Part shown: one piece after another, positions 61,895 through 64,000 of the stretch | Position numbering within the stretch: position 1 is the stretch's first letter | Layout of the letters: every line of letters begins with the position of its first letter | Assembly: GCF_050908995.1 (NCBI RefSeq) | Contig: NC_135126.1 | Location: 4,154,001-4,218,000, forward strand | Source: Andrena cerasifolii | Taxonomy: Eukaryota > Arthropoda > Insecta > Hymenoptera > Andrenidae | DNA length: 64,000 bases | Direction of reading: 5' to 3' | The notes under the pieces: generated by a model | Databases searched by the model: none | Told to the model about the DNA's origin: nothing | Seen by the model: only the letters and a program-made list of their open reading frames with translations | Program-made: the position numbers and the translations under genes

Positions 61895-64000
61895 ATAAAT
61901 ATAACGATTACACGGTTTAGTTTTCCACTGACTTATTAATAAGAGTTCAGCGTCTAATATCTACGCGTAGCGTTAAAGACGCCGCCGGTCCACGACTTTG
62001 GATACACAGGGAAGACCGCGCTGGATCACGTTGTAATGTAAGAACCAAGCAATTTGTTGGTATCAGGTGCGCGGGGTATCTCAAGTTGTAAGCCCCCGGT
62101 TTCGCCCGCTGCCGGCAATTAACTCCATTACCACCCTGTAACGTCGCGAGCTGACTTGCCTTGCACGAAGTACGCGCAACTCGTTAAGCCTTTGGGTTTT
62201 GGACTTGGGCCCTTTGCTGAGCCCAAAGGGACACCAGATAGGATCGAGCACTAAGACCAAAGTAAGTGCGTCGAACGTGGCTTTGGGAAAATCGGGAAAT
62301 ATGAGAGCTCCTCGCCGCGTAATTATGGAAAGGAGACGCATCCTTAAGATAATCCGCCTATCTCCACCCTTTCCTCACTCGTACGAATTCTTATCTTCCC
62401 GCTACACGCAATTAGCACCAACTGCGCGACGCATCCCGCATCCCCTTCCATTTGTACCTACTTCCATTCCCACTTGTGCACACCTACCGAAAACACTTCG
62501 ACAAATTATCCGCCACGAGCGCGCAACGAATCCTAACAAACTACCCTCTTACGTCTTGTCAGTCGAAGAAATAAGTCGATTACGGGTAACAGACGCGGCG
62601 CTGAATTATTTCGTGGACCGTGAGCAGAGGTACCGCGGTACGCGTGCCGACGAAGCGGCAATGTGATACATTCGCGGTAATATTAGCGCCAGGGGATGAA
62701 ACCAGGACGCGAGCGTCTCGCGACGGTAACGTATGACCGCAGGCCCCCACGAGTACCCAACGTCCGTATAACTCCGTGGGTTCGATTCATATATTCATAG
62801 GGAAATGGCAAGGCGGTGGCGGCGGAGAAGCTGGCTACTTGGGGGACGCGTGTGTACCGCGATTGCTACCGGTCGCGACCTCATGCATACATCACGGACG
62901 GAAAGTGATGGAACGCACCCCCGACACCTCGGGTCACCTACGCGGGCAAAACTGTCAGACTGACTGATTGCCAGCTCCCAGCGACAACGTGTACAGACGA
63001 CGAATTCCCCGAAACGCCCACGAATCTGTCGCTATTCGCGCCCCGGCTCCTTCTGGGGGTTCCAGAGACGCCTCGAAGTGTCCAGCAGGCGGTCGAATCA
63101 CAGGTGGACGAGGAGATTAATACGGAGGGAGATGAGGGAATGGGGTGCCGTGAATCTCCGATGTTCCGGTCGCTTCGACGATATGATGGGGCGTGATTAG
63201 GAGAGCACTGCTGCGGGAAAGGGACTTGTGGTTATGAGAGGGATTTTGTCGATGAATCTGCCCAGAAGGTGGGGCGGTTAAAGGGGAATTTGTTGAGAAA
63301 AAGTTGCGCGATAGGAAAAGGGTTATCGAAAGGTGGTGAAAGGGCACTAAGTCCATGTAACCAGAGATATTCAGAGGCATATGGATGTCCTAGTTCAAAC
63401 TACCTAGCGCCTTAAGGCGTCACAATTTGTAAAACGTAACATCACGCCGCGTGGAAGCATAAGGCGGGATAATATGACGCTCCGAGGAGCAAAGACGCGG
63501 AGCAGCCAGCGAAAGAGGAGAAGCGGGAAGACGATAGGGAGTTTACGAGCGTGGCACCATTAGACGGATGTTGTCAACACGTAATTACCAATGGTGCAGT
63601 AACTCACTTCCTACGACTTCGCGGCTTTCAGCTGTAACGATGCATCAGCGTGCATCACCGGCAATAACAAATAACGTAGCTCGGATGCAGACACCGTCTC
63701 CACTGTTTCACGACCCATCCAGAATTAACAATCGCATCGAGATCTTGGCTAGTAAGCATTGGACAGGGACAAGGAACGCGGAGATTGTCAGGGGAGTCGG
63801 GAAGAAGTGGCCGAGAGCAACCTGTTATGGAAGTCTCCGCGGAATCACGACGTTCGGCGACGGTCACGGTACGCCTGGAGCGTTCCTCGAGGCCCGCAAG
63901 TGACCATCGCGAAAAGGGTGTTGGAGAGCACGCAACGGAGGAGAGGTCAGAGAGAACGAGGGCCGGGGGGAGAGAAAGGCGTAGGTCGAAGGGACGGATC
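61895..64000. other. Non-coding interval, no supported gene
   Basis: CpG-rich from about 62000. Small palindromes lie at 62630-62641 (GTACCGCGGTAC) and 63408-63419 (CGCCTTAAGGCG). An imperfectly spaced CCTTTGGG/CCCAAAGG pair lies at 62189-62229. Frames reach 155 codons (62199-62666, plus) without a recognisable domain. The window ends in purine-rich DNA. Confidence 0.55.

Noticed and set aside
62768..62800. GGGTTCGATTC string resembling a tRNA B box
   Set aside because: No A box, acceptor stem or anticodon arm can be built upstream.

Overview
The window looks like non-coding nuclear DNA from an animal, most probably an insect. No open frame exceeds about 210 codons, none has a recognisable domain, and no operon-like packing, rRNA, tRNA or CRISPR array is visible, so a bacterial, archaeal or viral source is very unlikely. 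AT-rich stretches alternate with CpG-rich stretches in which CG dinucleotides are not depleted. Short (GA), (GAA), (AAAAT) and homopolymer G/C tracts are scattered throughout, and several small non-autonomous transposon-like elements are present. CpG-replete intergenic and intronic DNA with MITE-like inserts fits Hymenoptera (bees, ants, wasps) best, but that assignment is inference from composition only.

Layout. 1-5.5 kb is single-copy-looking DNA with a small foldback element (498-659) and a near-perfect palindrome (3016-3054). 5.5-17.1 kb holds only simple repeats. 17.1-17.95 kb is AT-rich and carries a cluster of one short motif in both orientations that may be the termini of a decayed MITE. 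17.6-19.6 kb is CpG-rich with C-runs and a cluster of CTGCCAG motifs. 19.6-20.4 kb is an AT-rich repeat relic with a 22-bp perfect inverted repeat and an outer direct-repeat pair. 20.4-28 kb is ordinary DNA with microsatellites. At 27952-28050 there is a strong hairpin resembling a microRNA precursor. 30625-31166 and 46959-47464 are two unrelated long foldback elements, the second with arms about 90% identical by eye. 31986-32170 is a short element with 12-bp terminal inverted repeats and a likely ACTTA target duplication, and a second diverged copy lies in the opposite orientation at 61676-61894. 42.8-43.4 kb is CpG-rich. 52329-52684 is a MITE-like element with 20-bp terminal inverted repeats. 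60.1-60.25 kb is rich in TAAT-core motifs.

No protein-coding gene is called. The most protein-like frames (minus strand, 46439-46969) are listed as an observation only. The window probably lies in a long intron or an intergenic interval, so there is no pathway to reconstruct. The content worth keeping is structural: foldbacks, MITE-like insertions and one candidate small-RNA hairpin.
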